A DNA stretch of 64,000 nucleotides from Dipteris shenzhenensis (lineage: Eukaryota; Polypodiophyta; Polypodiopsida; Gleicheniales): the NCBI GenBank assembly GCA_047967505.1, contig CM106538.1, one strand, 5' to 3'. The position numbers and the translations under genes are program-made. Below the pieces are notes generated by a model. That model worked only from the letters and a program-made list of their open reading frames with translations. It searched no databases and was not told the DNA's origin. Shown here piece after piece: positions 1-11,090 of the stretch; the first letter of the stretch is position 1, and every line of letters begins with the position of its first letter.

Positions 1-312
1 AGCTTGTTTTCAGCCGTTTTAACACTGTTTTGACTGTTCCAAGGCTAGTACGGACTTCTAGGAAGTGCCAGAACTCATTTTTGAACTTTCGGGAAATTTT
101 CGTACGGATTGTATGGACGTCTGTACGACTGTATGGACGTCCGTACAGACGTGTTCAGTTGCCTCCAGCAGGTGCCCGGGGTTGTCTTTTGCTGTGCTGG
201 ACCTTTGTGCACATGTTTTTGGTTGCGTGGTGGCTTCTGGAGCTGTTCTGGAGCTGCGCAAGCTGCAAGAGGAACTTTCCCTGTTGCTTTTGGCATCTTC
301 TCTTAGGAGGAC
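1..312. repeat. Flank of the first gypsy insertion; GTACGG-motif DNA
   Basis: No convincing gene. Between about 95 and 150 there is a run of short, partly palindromic motifs built on CGTACG, GTATGGACG and CCGTACAG. The same motif style recurs densely in the 5' leader of the copia element at 36606-36675 and 36957-37051, so this piece may come from a related retroelement leader. The sequence resumes after 7036, on the other side of the inserted element, with the duplicated AGGAC. Confidence 0.4.
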
Positions 313-773
313 TGTCAAACACATAGATCTAATTCTCTACTTAGATCACGGGAGTAGCACCATGAATCACCTCCCAGCCATATCTCGCTAAGGCTAACGA
401 GCAGACAGAGATCTTCGTTGGTTCAAATCAACATGAATCATCTTCTTCGCTTCTCTCTCTAGCCTCAACAAGCCCCAATTCCCTAGATAGATCTAGATGC
501 CACATGTCATCCATATAGGACCTTCCTAATGCTATATTTCACCCCTCTCTTGGGATGCATTAAATTCATTGCCCCTAGGCACAACCTTTGCATTAGGCCC
601 TTGGCCTTAGATCTACCTAGTCTGGTGCTATCAGCCCTCACCTAGGACCTTGACATTAAATCCCTCCCGATCATTTACACGAAGCGCAAACACATATATT
701 ACAGAAATAGATCCTTTAAGGGAAATGTCGACTGATTCTTTTGAGGTCATGCTACCTCGGCTAGAGCGTAACA
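313..773 (-). repeat. 3' LTR of the first gypsy element
   Basis: 461-bp terminal repeat with TG...CA ends, matching 6586-7036 closely. Since the element is on the minus strand, this left copy is the 3' LTR. Confidence 0.95.
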
Positions 774-787
774 ATCCTTCCCTCTTC
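774..787 (-). other. Polypurine tract of the first gypsy element
   Basis: On the minus strand the bases next to the 3' LTR read AAGAGGGAAGGATT, a purine run in the position expected for plus-strand priming. Confidence 0.8.
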
Positions 788-2200
788 AGACATTAGCGTC
801 CTCGATGATAAAGTCTGGGAACACTCTCCGCAACTGATATACGGATTCCCAGGTAGCTTCGGATAGAGGCTGACCATGCCATGCAACCAACACCGTGGGT
901 ATCTTCCGATTTCGTATTTGCATTGTTCCTCGGTCCAGGATCCTTGTTGGTTTGCGTCTTGCAATATCCTCTATCTCCTGAAACAAAACCACACCTTCGA
1001 TTAGTGAGTCACCAGTATGTAAAAATTTCTTTAAGCGCGAAACATGAAAAACCGGGTGCACCTTACACCCCTGTGGCAATTCTAATTTATAGGCTACATT
1101 GCCTATTGTGTTTAGAATTAACCACGGCCCACAGTATCGAGGTGATAATTTAGCACATTCTCCTGAAGTCAACGACTTCGAGTGCAAAGGAACTCTGAGA
1201 AAAACTTTTTCTCCTTCCTTAAATACCCTTATAGACCGGTTTTCATCCGCATACACCTTGGCTCTATCCGTAGCCTGGCGGATATTAGCTCTCGCAAGTG
1301 CTAGCATCTCCCGCATCTGAACCACAAAGTTCGCGGCACTAGGTACTCTCTGAGGTACTCCAACTATAGTTGGATTGGCTGGTCTATAACCATAGTTCAG
1401 CTCAAACGGACTGAACCCTGTAGAGGAATGTTTTCTATCATTGTAGGCAAACTCCAACAATGGCAACCACTTGTCCCATGTATGTTGCCTCAATGACACA
1501 TATGCCCTCAGCATATCCTCTAAAGTCTGGTTGACTCTCTCTCTGTCTGACCATCCGTCTCAGGATGATCCCCACTACTCATTCCCAACTCAGTCCTTAG
1601 TGTTTCAAATACCGCTGTCCAAAAATGACCGGTAAATCTGACATCTCTGTCTGACACTATGGATCTAGGCAATCCATGCAGACGAAATATATGTCTAATG
1701 AACAAATCCGCCACTTGCGGGGCACTAACAGACTCCCTAGTCGGAATGAAGTGAGCCATCTTGGTTAGACGATCAACCACCACAAGGATAGAATCATATC
1801 CTCCTTGTGTCGTAGGCAGGCCTACAATAAAGTCCATGAAAATGCTCTCCCACTTACTTAGTGGTACTTCCAAAGGCTGTAAAAGTCCAGGTGGCTTCAC
1901 CCGCTCGGCCTTGCTTACCTGACACGAGAAACACCGTGTCACATATTCATGAATATGCTTTTTCATCTTTGGCCAAAAGAAATCTCGCTTTACGAGATCA
2001 TATGTCTTCTCGACTCCTGGATGTCCCGCACACGGGCTATCATGGCATTGTCGAATGACTCTCTGCCTGAGATCATTCTGACTAGGTACTACAACCTTGC
2101 CATTTCTAACTAGCATACCATCCCTTATGGTATATCTTGCATAAGTTTGGCCTTTTTTGGATGCCAGGTCATCCTTTTCACTTTCCTCGGGTTTTAACAC
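786..2200 (-). pseudogene. gypsy integrase with chromodomain-like C-terminus (broken frame)
   Basis: Two adjoining frames (1520-2200 and 786-1514) together encode the integrase. The first holds the zinc-binding region (CHDSPCAGHPG, then RCFSCQ). It continues into the catalytic core, with aspartates in MDFIVGLP and SDRDVRF and the glutamate in TDGQTERE. The second starts at DMLRAYVS-like sequence and covers YNDRKHSSTGFSPFELNYG and HPVFHVSRLKKF. It ends in about 50 residues with a chromodomain-like pattern (VAWHGQPLSEATWES). A frameshift near 1515-1525 splits the enzyme. In living elements integrase inserts the cDNA and the chromodomain biases the target site; this copy would not make an intact enzyme. 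Confidence 0.9.
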
Positions 2201-2374
2201 ATGGCTTTAGGCCAGAAGCTCTGGACAAACTCGTCCACTTTTTTGAGTTTCTCTTATCTCGGTCATTAGAGCACTCTCTAATACCGTGAAACTCAGGTTG
2301 TGCATAATGCGAGACAATGCATCAGCAACCTTATTGTCTTTTCCTCTTCGGTACCGAATCATTAGATTAAACTC

Positions 2375-4026
2375 CTACATGAGCTCTGCCCACCTAGCTT
2401 GGCGGCCCCTCAAGTCAGGTTGTTTACAAAAATGTTTCAGAGTATCATGATCCACATCCACATAAAACTTTGAACCATACAAATAATGCCTCCATGTTTT
2501 CAGAGCATGGATAACAGCATACAACTCCAATTCATGAGTTGGCCAATTCCTTTGAGAGGGAGAAAGCTTCTTGCTTTCAAAGGCTACTGGCCTTCTCTCT
2601 TGAAGGAGAATTGCTCCTACCGCAATGTCACTTGCATCGGTTTCTAGGAACAACGGTTTTTGGGGATCAACTATTTTTAACACCGGTCCTGAGACCACAA
2701 CTTGTTTTATGGTGTTAAAACTTTCTTGTTGATTCTGCCCCCAAGTAAAAGGTACTTTATCTGAGGTCAGATCAGTCAATGGCGATACTATTCCGGAATA
2801 TCCTTTGATATGCCTTCTGTAAAACTGGACAAATCCCAAGAATAATCGCAAGCGGTCAGACTCTGAGGGATTGGCCAAGTTAGTATCGCAGCCACTTTCT
2901 TCGGATCCATTTCTACCCCTTGTGGAGTAATTATGAACCCTAAATATTCAAGCCTAACCATACACAGTATAGTTTTCTTTTTATTTACATAAAGACTGGC
3001 TTTCCTCAAAGTACTGAACACTACTCTTAAGTGTTCACAATGCTCAGTAATACTTTTACTGAATATCAGGATATCGTCAATAAAATGTACTACGAACTTT
3101 CCGATATACGGACGTAGTAAATCGTTCATAAGCATGACGAATGTAGCCTGAGCATTGGTAAGTCCGAAGGGCATTACCAAAAACTCATAATGACCAAACC
3201 TGCTTTTGAAAGCGGTTTTATGCACATCCTCGGCTCTAATCCGGATTTGATGGTAGCTGCACTTAAGATCTATCTTACTGAAAATCACGGCTCCACGTAA
3301 TGCATCTAGCAAATCATCAATTCGAGCCATCGGATACCTGTGCTTAACAGTGATATTATTCAATGCTCTGTAATCTATACAAAGGCGAAACGTATCATCC
3401 TTTTTCTTCTTTAATATCACTGGCGAAGCAAAAGGTGAGAAACTTGGATGAATCTGCCCCAACTTGAGGTATTCTTCCAGTTGTCTACGCACCTCCGCCT
3501 CTTCGGTAAAACTCATTCTATAGGGAGGTCTATTTACAGGTTCTGCCCCCGGGATCAGTTCAATCTTATGTTGAACTTTCCGCTCTGGAGGTAACCCATA
3601 AGGTAGTTCATCCCTAAAACATTCAGAGAACTCCTCTGTTATAAGATTAGCCAGCTTGGCCATCTCACCACTTTGCGTAACATCAGTGCTAGCCGAAGAA
3701 TCATCAACCGGCTCTACCGATGCTGTGCAAAGGAATAAAAACTCTACTTGAGCTTTTCGGATTTCCATCACGGAAACCAACGGTCCCTGAGGTATATCTT
3801 TTTCACCTCGCAAGACATAAAGCACATCATTCATCTTGAATTGATATACGTGCTTTTTCCAATCAATGGCTGGATTCTTCTTAGAATGCCACGCCATACC
3901 CAGGGCTATATCTTCATGAGCAAGCTTGGTCATTTCAAAATCAAGCTTCTCAGCATAGTCATGAATCCGAAGCTCCAACTGGGTAACCCTTTCGTCCCAT
4001 ACTTCAGTTGAACTTCCATCTGCCAT
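2375..4026 (-). pseudogene. gypsy reverse transcriptase and RNase H (frameshifted)
   Basis: The frame 2788-4026 carries the reverse transcriptase: FRLCIDYRALNNITVKHRYP, IFSKIDLKCSYHQIRI, YEFLVMPFGLTNAQATF and the active-site box FIDDILIFSK. Near 2790-2880 the frame shifts into 2375-2878, which carries the tether and RNase H (LFLETDASDIAVGAIL, YAVIHALKTWRHYL). The RNase H frame is followed by a stop at about 2375, then by sequence that still reads on into the integrase zinc region. The enzyme copies element RNA into DNA, using the tRNA primer whose binding site is at 6571-6583. Confidence 0.9.
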
Positions 4027-4062
4027 TCTAACTGTATACGCATAGTCAGATGGGCTTGTCTT

Positions 4063-4341
4063 TTATTTCAGCCTCTTCACGAGCTTGGAGTTAATTACAT
4101 TGTGAGATGACGCCGAGTCAAACAACACAATGACATCATGATTGGCCACTTGCCCTTTCATTTTAATTAACTCCGTATCATTAAAGGCTGTATACTCCGT
4201 TGCTGCGGGCTTAGATAGGATGTTATCAGGTGCACTCGTCACTAACTTAGCAACAGACACACATAACAAACAAGGTACTAACCTCTGAGAAGATCCCGCT
4301 AGCTGAATCTGCATCTCTTCTGCTCTGGGACTTCCCTGCAT
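4063..4341 (-). pseudogene. gypsy aspartic protease segment
   Basis: The 92-codon frame contains VLFDSASSHNVI, the retropepsin active-site region, with Ala where Gly is usual (D-S-A for D-S/T-G). It lies in the same reading frame as gag before it and as the reverse transcriptase after it. It is separated from gag by a single UAG codon and from pol by a UAA at about 4063. The Gly-to-Ala change and the UAA suggest decay. Confidence 0.8.
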
Positions 4342-5382
4342 CTACACGTCGCACTCTGAGATTACCATCTCAGCCATCTGACGATCTTTGTTACGTGGAC
4401 AATTCTTCCACTGGTGAGGTTGAAGGCAACCAAAGCATAAGCCTTCTCTCCTCGCTTTTTCCCTTTGTTCTGGGTTCAAGGGAGAGTTAGACCAAGCCCG
4501 GGCTGCCATTGGGGTTACTTTCCTCTTCACTCCAATGGTGGTACTTGGTTTAGGAGTTTCAGCCGGTCTCGCCTGCTTGGCTTGACCACTCGGCTGCGAA
4601 CCACTCCCTCTACTAGCCCACTTCTTCTTAAACCCAGATTTCTTCGGATACCCATACTGGGTTCCGACTTGTGCAAACCCACTTGGCTTGCTGCCCTTGG
4701 CATCCTCGTAGTTCAGGGCTATAGCTATTGCATCATCTAACGTGTTAGCGTACTTAGCCCGAACTTCCATTTTTATTCTATCATTCAATCCAAATATGAA
4801 ATCTTTCACTTGGATTGATTGAGGCAGGGGTTCGTCAACCTTCATTACACTCTCTCGAAACTTATCAGTGTATTCTGCCACTGATAAATTTCTCTGACGA
4901 AGGTTCCTATATTGATCCCAAGCTCGGGATGCTTCATCAGGAGGTAAGAAGTGTTTCCTGAACTCTCTTTTAAACCCCTCCCAGGTAGTGGATGCTATAC
5001 CATCTTTTTGTTGTTTAATCCACCACCGATCCGCTGCCTCACTAAACATGTGGGTGGCCTCACGGATCTTATTGATGTCATTTCTGATTTCACAAATGGC
5101 GAACGCCTCGTCCCATTTGTGTAACCAGGTCTCAGTGACATCGGAGCTACGGTCGTTCATCCGACTAGAATACTTTTCCGGTCTGTAATTGGCAATATTT
5201 GGCACTTTAACCTTTCTAGGCTTGACCGTATGGACACTAGACTCCAGTTCCATTGGAGCCTTTCCCTTCTCTTCTCGAGAAGGTCTGGCAGACATACTCT
5301 GTATCGCTCTCCTAAGTTTGGACTGCCCTGCATTGGCCTGTAATTGCTGCGCTAACAACTGTTGCAAGGCATCCTCCAGCAA
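4342..5382 (-). CDS. gypsy Gag nucleocapsid protein
   Basis: 346 codons starting at MLEDALQQLLAQQLQANAGQ. Residues about 95-215 match the retrotransposon gag fold (WLHKWDEAFAIC, ADRWWIKQQ, WEGFKREFRKHFLP, LSVAEYTDKFRE). Near the C-terminus is a single zinc knuckle, CFGCLQPHQWKNC, with spacing C-x2-C-x3-H-x4-C, one residue shorter than the usual knuckle. Gag forms the cytoplasmic particle that packages element RNA. The frame is open, ends in UAG, and is followed at once by AUG in the same frame. Confidence 0.9.
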   Translation of the reverse strand: MLEDALQQLLAQQLQANAGQSKLRRAIQSMSARPSREEKGKAPMELESSVHTVKPRKVKVPNIANYRPEKYSSRMNDRSSDVTETWLHKWDEAFAICEIRNDINKIREATHMFSEAADRWWIKQQKDGIASTTWEGFKREFRKHFLPPDEASRAWDQYRNLRQRNLSVAEYTDKFRESVMKVDEPLPQSIQVKDFIFGLNDRIKMEVRAKYANTLDDAIAIALNYEDAKGSKPSGFAQVGTQYGYPKKSGFKKKWASRGSGSQPSGQAKQARPAETPKPSTTIGVKRKVTPMAARAWSNSPLNPEQREKARREGLCFGCLQPHQWKNCPRNKDRQMAEMVISECDV

Positions 5383-6570
5383 TGCAATTCTGCCAGCTAA
5401 AGTATGAGCTACTGGGCGCGATCCCTGCTGGGTCGGCCGGACTCCTGATTCACCAGGGTCCCTCCTGGAAGCCCCTTCTTTGGGTGTTTTGTTTTGTTTT
5501 GTTTTTTTAAAACACCACTGAAAAACTGTATTTATAAGCTGACATAGTTGAGTGTACTAACAGTCTAACACAATTCCCTATACTAGGGAATCCCCGCAAT
5601 CCCACATTCACACCGATCAGGCATTTAACACATGCATATATCTCAGATGGCGCTTTTCCCTATACTAGGGAATTTCCTGCAAACTGACTTTGATCGAAGC
5701 ACATAGGCATATGCACAGGCATAATCTGTCCCTGCTACAACATTAACGCCTCATGCAAGCTGATTACTCTTAAGATCCTGTCTATGAACGTAAAGCATCA
5801 CCCCCCTAAATCGAGGAGGAAAAAAAACAACACGAAATAATAGAGGTCGAAGAGAGCTCCCTGGTCGTTAACGAATAGTCACACTCCCCTTTTGTTCCAT
5901 GCAATTCCAGTCAACAACCTGTCGTACTCCTGCTATCAGTCTTCAGTTACAGTTGATGTACAGGCTGCGGGCCACCAGCCTGTTCTGCCACCACGTTCGA
6001 CCAATTTGTCCGTTTAAATAGTCGGACCAATTGGTCTCCCGCTCACAAACTGCTGCAATCCGTTCCACTCCTTCCTTTGGGCTTTCTATTGAACTCACCC
6101 ACAAAATCCCGACGTCGCGAGGAACCTTCCGCTCCAACAACAGCTTCAACGCCTGCGCATGTCACTGCTCCTACGTTCGACGACCCGTTTGCGTAGCCAC
6201 CGTTCAACGACTAGCGCACTTCTGTTTGATTTCGTTATAGCTGCGGGAGCGCCACCAATCCTTCGTTTCCTAATTCGTGGACGTCGCCGATTACCAGTCG
6301 TTCCACCCAGGCTCCAGACCCGCTGTCCGCCACTAACTTACGGGACCCCCAAGCTCCAGCCACAATTCAGAAGCCTTCGTTCGTCACGTCGCAGCATCAC
6401 CCGGTCAGTCCGTCGATTGGCGCTCAGATCGTTCGACGATCCAGCTCTGTATCGTTCACGTGAAGGTCTTCTTATCCCCTATCTAGCTTGCGTAGACCAT
6501 CGTTGGACGACTAGCCACCAAGCCCATGAACACGACCTTTCTTCGTCCCGTATCCCTTGATCTCTCCACA
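5383..6570 (-). other. 5' leader of the first gypsy element
   Basis: About 1.2 kb between the primer site and the gag start codon, read on the minus strand. It contains short frames but none resembling a known domain, so it is best taken as the untranslated leader of the genomic RNA. Confidence 0.7.
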
Positions 6571-6583
6571 GGCTCTGATACCA
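6571..6583 (-). other. tRNA-iMet primer-binding site, first gypsy element
   Basis: On the minus strand this reads TGGTATCAGAGCC, complementary to the 3' end of plant initiator tRNA-Met. It lies two bases inside the 5' LTR, as expected. Confidence 0.95.
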
Positions 6584-6585
6584 AA

Positions 6586-7036
6586 TGTCAAACACACAGA
6601 TCTAATTCTCTACTTAGATCGCGGGAGTAGCACCATGAATCACCTCCCAGCCATATCTCGCTAAGGCTAACGAGTAGACAGAGATCTTCGTTGGTTCAAA
6701 TCAGCATGAATCATCTTCTTCTCTTCTCTCTCTAGCCTCAACAAGCCCCAATTCCCTAGATAGATCATGTCATCCATATAGGGCCTTCCTAATGCTATAT
6801 TTCACCCCTCTCTTGGGATGCATTAAATTCATTGCCCCTAGGCACAACCTTTGCATTAGGCCCTTGGCCTTAGATCTACCTAGTCTGGTGCTATCAGCCC
6901 TCACCTAGGACCTTGACATTAAATCCCTCCCGATCATTTACATGAAGCACAAACACATATATTACAGAAATAGATCCTTTAAGGGAAATGTCGACTGATT
7001 ATTTCGAGGTCATGCTACCTCGGCTAGAGCGTAACA
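6586..7036 (-). repeat. 5' LTR of the first gypsy element
   Basis: 451-bp terminal repeat with TG...CA ends. It is adjacent to the primer site on one side and to the AGGAC target duplication on the other. Confidence 0.95.
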
Positions 7037-7041
7037 AGGAC

Positions 7042-7681
7042 TCAGGCACAGATCCCGAGGCAAATCATTTCGGGACAGATCTGTGAACCATCTTTCCTCT
7101 ACAGCTCTTTCTTGTTCACCCTCCGCTCTCTACCTTCATTTCTCTCTTCTCCTGATTGCTGGAAGACACCTGCACCCTGCGGGGAGCTTGGGCAGAGGAT
7201 AGGTGTGAGGAAGGAGCTCGCCCCTCTGCCACAGACAGCGGGAGTTGGTTCTAGGTTCGGTTTTTCCTTGTTCTTTCTTGCTTTGTAGCTTTTTGCAGTG
7301 CATGCGTGTTGTGTGTAGGACTCCAACAAGTTCTAGCAAGGTGATCCTGTGGAAGGCCTAAGGACATTGTGGATGCATGTGATAGCCTTGAGTACAGTTT
7401 GCCAGTGGTTTGGATGCCTGAATGCCTCTAAGTTGTGTCAGATCAGAAGTGAATGCCTGAGTATGCCTTGCCAGTGGGAATTCTAGTGGTGCATTGGGAT
7501 TAGATGCCTTGAAGACAAGTAGAGGATTTGCAGAGAGGAACAATGCAAGGTTGAACCCTTGTTGTAAAGCATTTCCATTCAGAAGCATTAAATAATACCG
7601 TAAGGGGTGCCAAGGCCTTGTTTCTAAGTTGTGCTAAGTGATTTAAGTAACTGAAGCTTGCATTGTGGCTATTTATGAAGT
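7042..7681. other. Unassigned stretch right of the first gypsy element
   Basis: No domain or RNA gene is recognised. Short frames on the minus strand have no family signature. It is the continuation of the 1-312 sequence that the gypsy element interrupted. Confidence 0.3.
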
Positions 7682-8269
7682 TTATGACTGAGTAGAAGCT
7701 CGTATCTTGGTGATTGTTATCCAATTGATGTATGATCCAGAAGATAGAGGAAGAGACATGAGCATGTCATGGATAGTGCCACCATTGAAAAATGGACTAA
7801 TTAGCCAAAGCTCCTTGTCATGCACATAGCCTATTGCTCGACACACAGCTCTATGTGTCACACTCATTACTAACTCTATCTTTAGTGATGAATGTGCTCT
7901 TGCATTATCCTTTAGAAGTCTTTTGCCAGCATAGGATAATGTTGGTCTAAAAGTTGGAACACCTTAAACTTGCATTCGGTATACCCTTCCTTCTATTCCA
8001 CCACCTAAATATTAATGAACTGTTAATGCTGCTAGTGAAAAATGCATAGTAGAAGAACACAAGTCAGCAAATTGAGTGCATAGTTCAATTTGTGCCCTTC
8101 CTTGTATGTCTGCAGCATTAGTGTTTTCCTCAGATCCACTAGCCATCTTAGTATAATGAACAAGAGCACTAGTAGTTGCTTTCCCTATTGATCCTCTCTC
8201 TCTGATATTTTTCCTATGAATAGCAGCATGTGAAGATAACTGAAAACAGCTGCTGAAATAGAACCCCAA
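7682..8269 (-). pseudogene. Receptor-kinase-like protein fragment
   Basis: One minus-strand frame runs from about 8269 to 7682 with only two internal stops (about 8012 and 7965). It reads like the juxtamembrane region and N-lobe of a plant protein kinase. Seen in order are an ELCTQFADLCSSTMHFS stretch that precedes the kinase in receptor kinases, a glycine loop LGGGIEGRVY, an AGKRLLK segment in the position of the catalytic lysine strand, an alpha-C-like IELVMSVTH, VCRAIGYVHD, and a hinge LWLISPFFNGGTIHDML. The catalytic loop and C-lobe are absent. Neighbours are all retroelements, so this looks like a captured or relic piece of a host gene. Family assignment rests on motif pattern only. Confidence 0.6.
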
Positions 8270-8737
8270 ACCTTACTCCGTTTGCTGATCCGACTCCTCG
8301 TCTGATGCCCTGCGTGAACACCTTCCAGGAGGGCCAAGAGTTGAGGCTGGTCAGAGGCCAACTTCTTGTCAGGCCGTTCAGAAGGGGCTGGAGTGGAGCT
8401 GTAGGAGTGCTGAAGGAGGGAGGACTGAATGAGAAAAAGAGAGGGCAGCAAGGGCCTTTTATAGGGGCTGAGGAGCCAACCAACCAGCCTGGCTGTAGCT
8501 GACTGAGTAGTCGGCTATAGCCGCCTGGCTGTTGGTCTCCTTGGCCTATAAAAGCCCGTCCTTGGCTCATTTGTAAGGGAGTTTTGTGGACAGCCTTTGC
8601 AGGCTGCCTTGCTGGCTCCCTTTTGGTCCATTGGTCAGCCTTTGGGGGGCTTGATGGGGCTCCTATCCTAGGCTATGACCTAGACCTAACCTAACCTAAG
8701 ATGGAAACACTAACTACCTACTGTTCTCCAGTGGGTA
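8270..8737. repeat. Probable LTR-type remnant
   Basis: No gene. The stretch has the composition and style of the gag-only family LTRs seen elsewhere here: GGCTGG/CAGCC-rich text, with a CCTATAAAAG box at about 8545-8554 and an inverted CTTTTATAGG at 8456-8465. No boundaries or target duplication could be placed. Confidence 0.35.
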
Positions 8738-9188
8738 CTAGTAAACAAGACTAACTGTCTTAGTTGACCTAAGGTTTAGAGATTGACTTACGTAGCTTGT
8801 GCCTAACCTTTGTAAGTCATAGAAGGCCTGCAAAGCTTTGCCTGTAACTTGAACTTTCTCCCTGCGTGTCTTTACCTTCTCTAATAAATCTGTAAGAGGG
8901 GCTGCGTGTGTTGAGAATCCATCCATGTGCGAGTTGTTGGCTTGACACAAACCTGCAAAGGATCGAATCTCTTGAAATGTCGTGGGGACAATACAACTAG
9001 TGAAAGTTTGAATCTTCTCTGGATCCAATTAATCCCTTGAGCACTAATGATGTATATTAGATACTGAATTTTTAGCAATCCAACTCACTTTTCTTTGTGT
9101 TGGGGTAGAGTTGGTTAGGGCGCACTATAGGGCGCATCGCACATCCTGAATATGTTGCTCGGCTGTAGTGGAAAAGATAAGGATATCA

Positions 9189-9546
9189 TCACTTCCCAAT
9201 ATACTCTGCAAATACCCAAGACATCATCTTGTTGAACGTTGGTGGTGCATTCTTCAGACCAAATGGCATGACGACGAACTCGTAATGAGCTCGCTCTGTT
9301 TGGAAAGCTGTCTTTGGGATGTCAGCTTCCAAAATCTGGACTTGGTGGTAGCCACTCTTGAGGTCGATTTTTGAGAAAATTTTTGCACCATTGAGTCTTT
9401 CCAAGATATACTCGATGCGGGGCATAGGAAACTTATTACTTATTGTGAGTTTGTTGAGTGCTCTGCAGTCGACACATAATCGTGCGGACTTATCCTTCTT
9501 TGTCACAAAAGAATGGGTGCAGCAAACGGCGAAGATGATGGTCTAA
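9189..9546 (-). pseudogene. gypsy reverse transcriptase fragment
   Basis: A 105-codon open stretch contains [36 protein letters not shown] and YEFVVMPFGLKNAPPTFNK, the palm and fingers of Ty3/gypsy reverse transcriptase. It ends before the xxDD active-site box, where the frame is lost near 9189. Upstream text around 9540-9790 still resembles the protease-RT linker (NIPKL, LPP, PKDHRIDLLP). Confidence 0.9.
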
Positions 9547-10017
9547 GAAACCCTGCGCACAGTAATTGAGACAACTGTTGCTTTAACTCCCCCTCCATAG
9601 ACTTGGAAAGCGATACGGGAACTTACTTGGAGGTGACGAATTTGGAAGCAGATCAATGCGATGGTCTTTGGGTGTGTTGGGAGGTAGCTAGGGTGGCAGA
9701 TCATCTCGTAGCATGATGTCTTTGAACTCTTGGAGTAGATACACCATAACTTGTTCTTGGGTGAGTTTGGGAATGTTCGTGGATTCATCTAGGTATATGC
9801 TTCTGCTGTATTAGCGGACATGCAAATTTCACCTTGTGAAGTTTTCGTCCAAGTTGCGGCCTGCTGGTATTGCGAGAATTCTTTCTATCTTAAATGGTGC
9901 GTTGCCCTATCAGCTAGATTTTAGATTTAGATGCTCGTCTGGGAGAGACTAAAATGAAATCGTTTAGACTTCACAAGCAGTTGTAGCTTGAATGAAGAGA
10001 TTTGGACTACTTTTTGA

Positions 10018-10360
10018 TTAGCCTTCTCCTTTAGTGCTAGCCTTCGTCATGGTTGAGTTTGCCCTTCACCTCCGGAGTGCCGACAGAAACTCAGTACAAA
10101 GACTTTGTATAAATGGATGCTCAAGTATGTGTGGGTGTGTGGATTTGTATGTGTGAGAGCATACTTTTATACTATGGTCTACACCCATTGTTGGGCGCTG
10201 ATGACGTCAGTGGGGATGTCATAGTAGCTAGTCCCTGCTATGCGTGATGGAGTTTATGGTTTTCAATCTTATGAGTGACTCTCGTGAGATTGAAACTGCA
10301 CTATGTTGTGTTTTTAGAGGATGAGTTTGGGAATGTTCCTGGATTCATCTAGGTATATAG
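10018..10360. repeat. Dispersed repeat, copy 1 (second copy 20811-21149)
   Basis: About 340 bp nearly identical to 20811-21149, running from TAGCCTTCTCCTTTAGTGCT to GATTCATCTAGGTATA. The last 36 bases also match 9757-9792 inside the gypsy protease-RT linker, so one end of the repeat shares sequence with the element it sits in. Its class is unknown; no coding potential was seen. Confidence 0.75.
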
Positions 10361-10739
10361 ATCCACCATAACTTGCTCCTTCGGAGGAGCAGCTTGACTG
10401 CAGTAATCTAGTAGTGGACGTAAACAAGTGCACATATGGCGCGACTTGCTTGGATACAAGAGATTAACGAAATCCTTGGTATCCTCCGATCACCGCGTAT
10501 CACGGCAGGCTTAGGTAAACCTTTCACAATGGTGAAGGTGTCCAATTCCCAATTAGGGGTCGGTACATGCTCACGGAACCACTAAATCCCAAGGATCATG
10601 TCGCATCCCATCAAAGAAGTCAGAATGAAATCCTATGTAAAAATGGCCTTCGGAAGTGAAAAAGTGAAACGGATGGCCTTATGTGTGATGTGTGTGCGCA
10701 AGCCGGGTGTGAACTTGTCCACTACAAGCTAGTGAGGCA

Positions 10740-11090
10740 CCAAGTTGCATCCCACAGTTTTGGCAAGATGAGGGGAGATATCTTCTGAACTTCCCATATC
10801 GAACAATATAATAAACAGATGCCCATCAGTTGTGCCGTATGTCGAATGGGCATCTTTTTTTGATATGAGAAGTCACCCTCCTCCTTACCTTGAAAGACCA
10901 CTGTGGGAATGACGTCCAAAGTAGGGAAGACAACATTCGTAGCTGAGGATGGAGGCGGGGTTGGAACAACCAATACATTGGCGACGTACGAAGTAGGTGC
11001 TTTTGCAGCCTTTTTGGCAAGCCACTTCGGACAATCCTTCTTGCCGTGCCCAGCAATGTGTTGGCAATGAAAGCAATGAGCTTTTGCTCG
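10740..11090 (-). pseudogene. gypsy zinc knuckle and protease remnants
   Basis: Minus-strand translation across frames gives a zinc knuckle, CFHCQHIAGHGKKDC (C-x2-C-x4-H-x4-C), at about 11030-11080. Further on, at about 10740-10830, a retropepsin active-site-like LFDMGSSEDISPHL appears in a different frame. Both are gag/PR remnants of the decayed element. Confidence 0.7.

Larger units (their letters stand above)
313..7036 (-). mobile_element. Full-length Ty3/gypsy chromovirus-type LTR retrotransposon
   Basis: The element is bounded by two LTRs (313-773 and 6586-7036) that both begin TGTCAAACAC and end GCGTAACA. It is flanked by a perfect 5-bp target-site duplication, AGGAC, at 308-312 and 7037-7041. 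Read on the minus strand the order is 5' LTR, primer site, leader, gag, protease, reverse transcriptase, RNase H, integrase with a chromodomain-like tail, polypurine tract, 3' LTR. This order and the tail mark it as a chromovirus-like Ty3/gypsy element. Several stops and frame breaks mean this copy is probably not autonomous, although every domain is still recognisable. The right-hand LTR lacks about 11 bp present near 496-506 of the left one. Confidence 0.95.

Noticed and set aside
8684-8701. CCTAACCTAACCTAAG, telomere-like run
   Set aside because: Only two to three imperfect units and not the plant TTTAGGG unit; no array.
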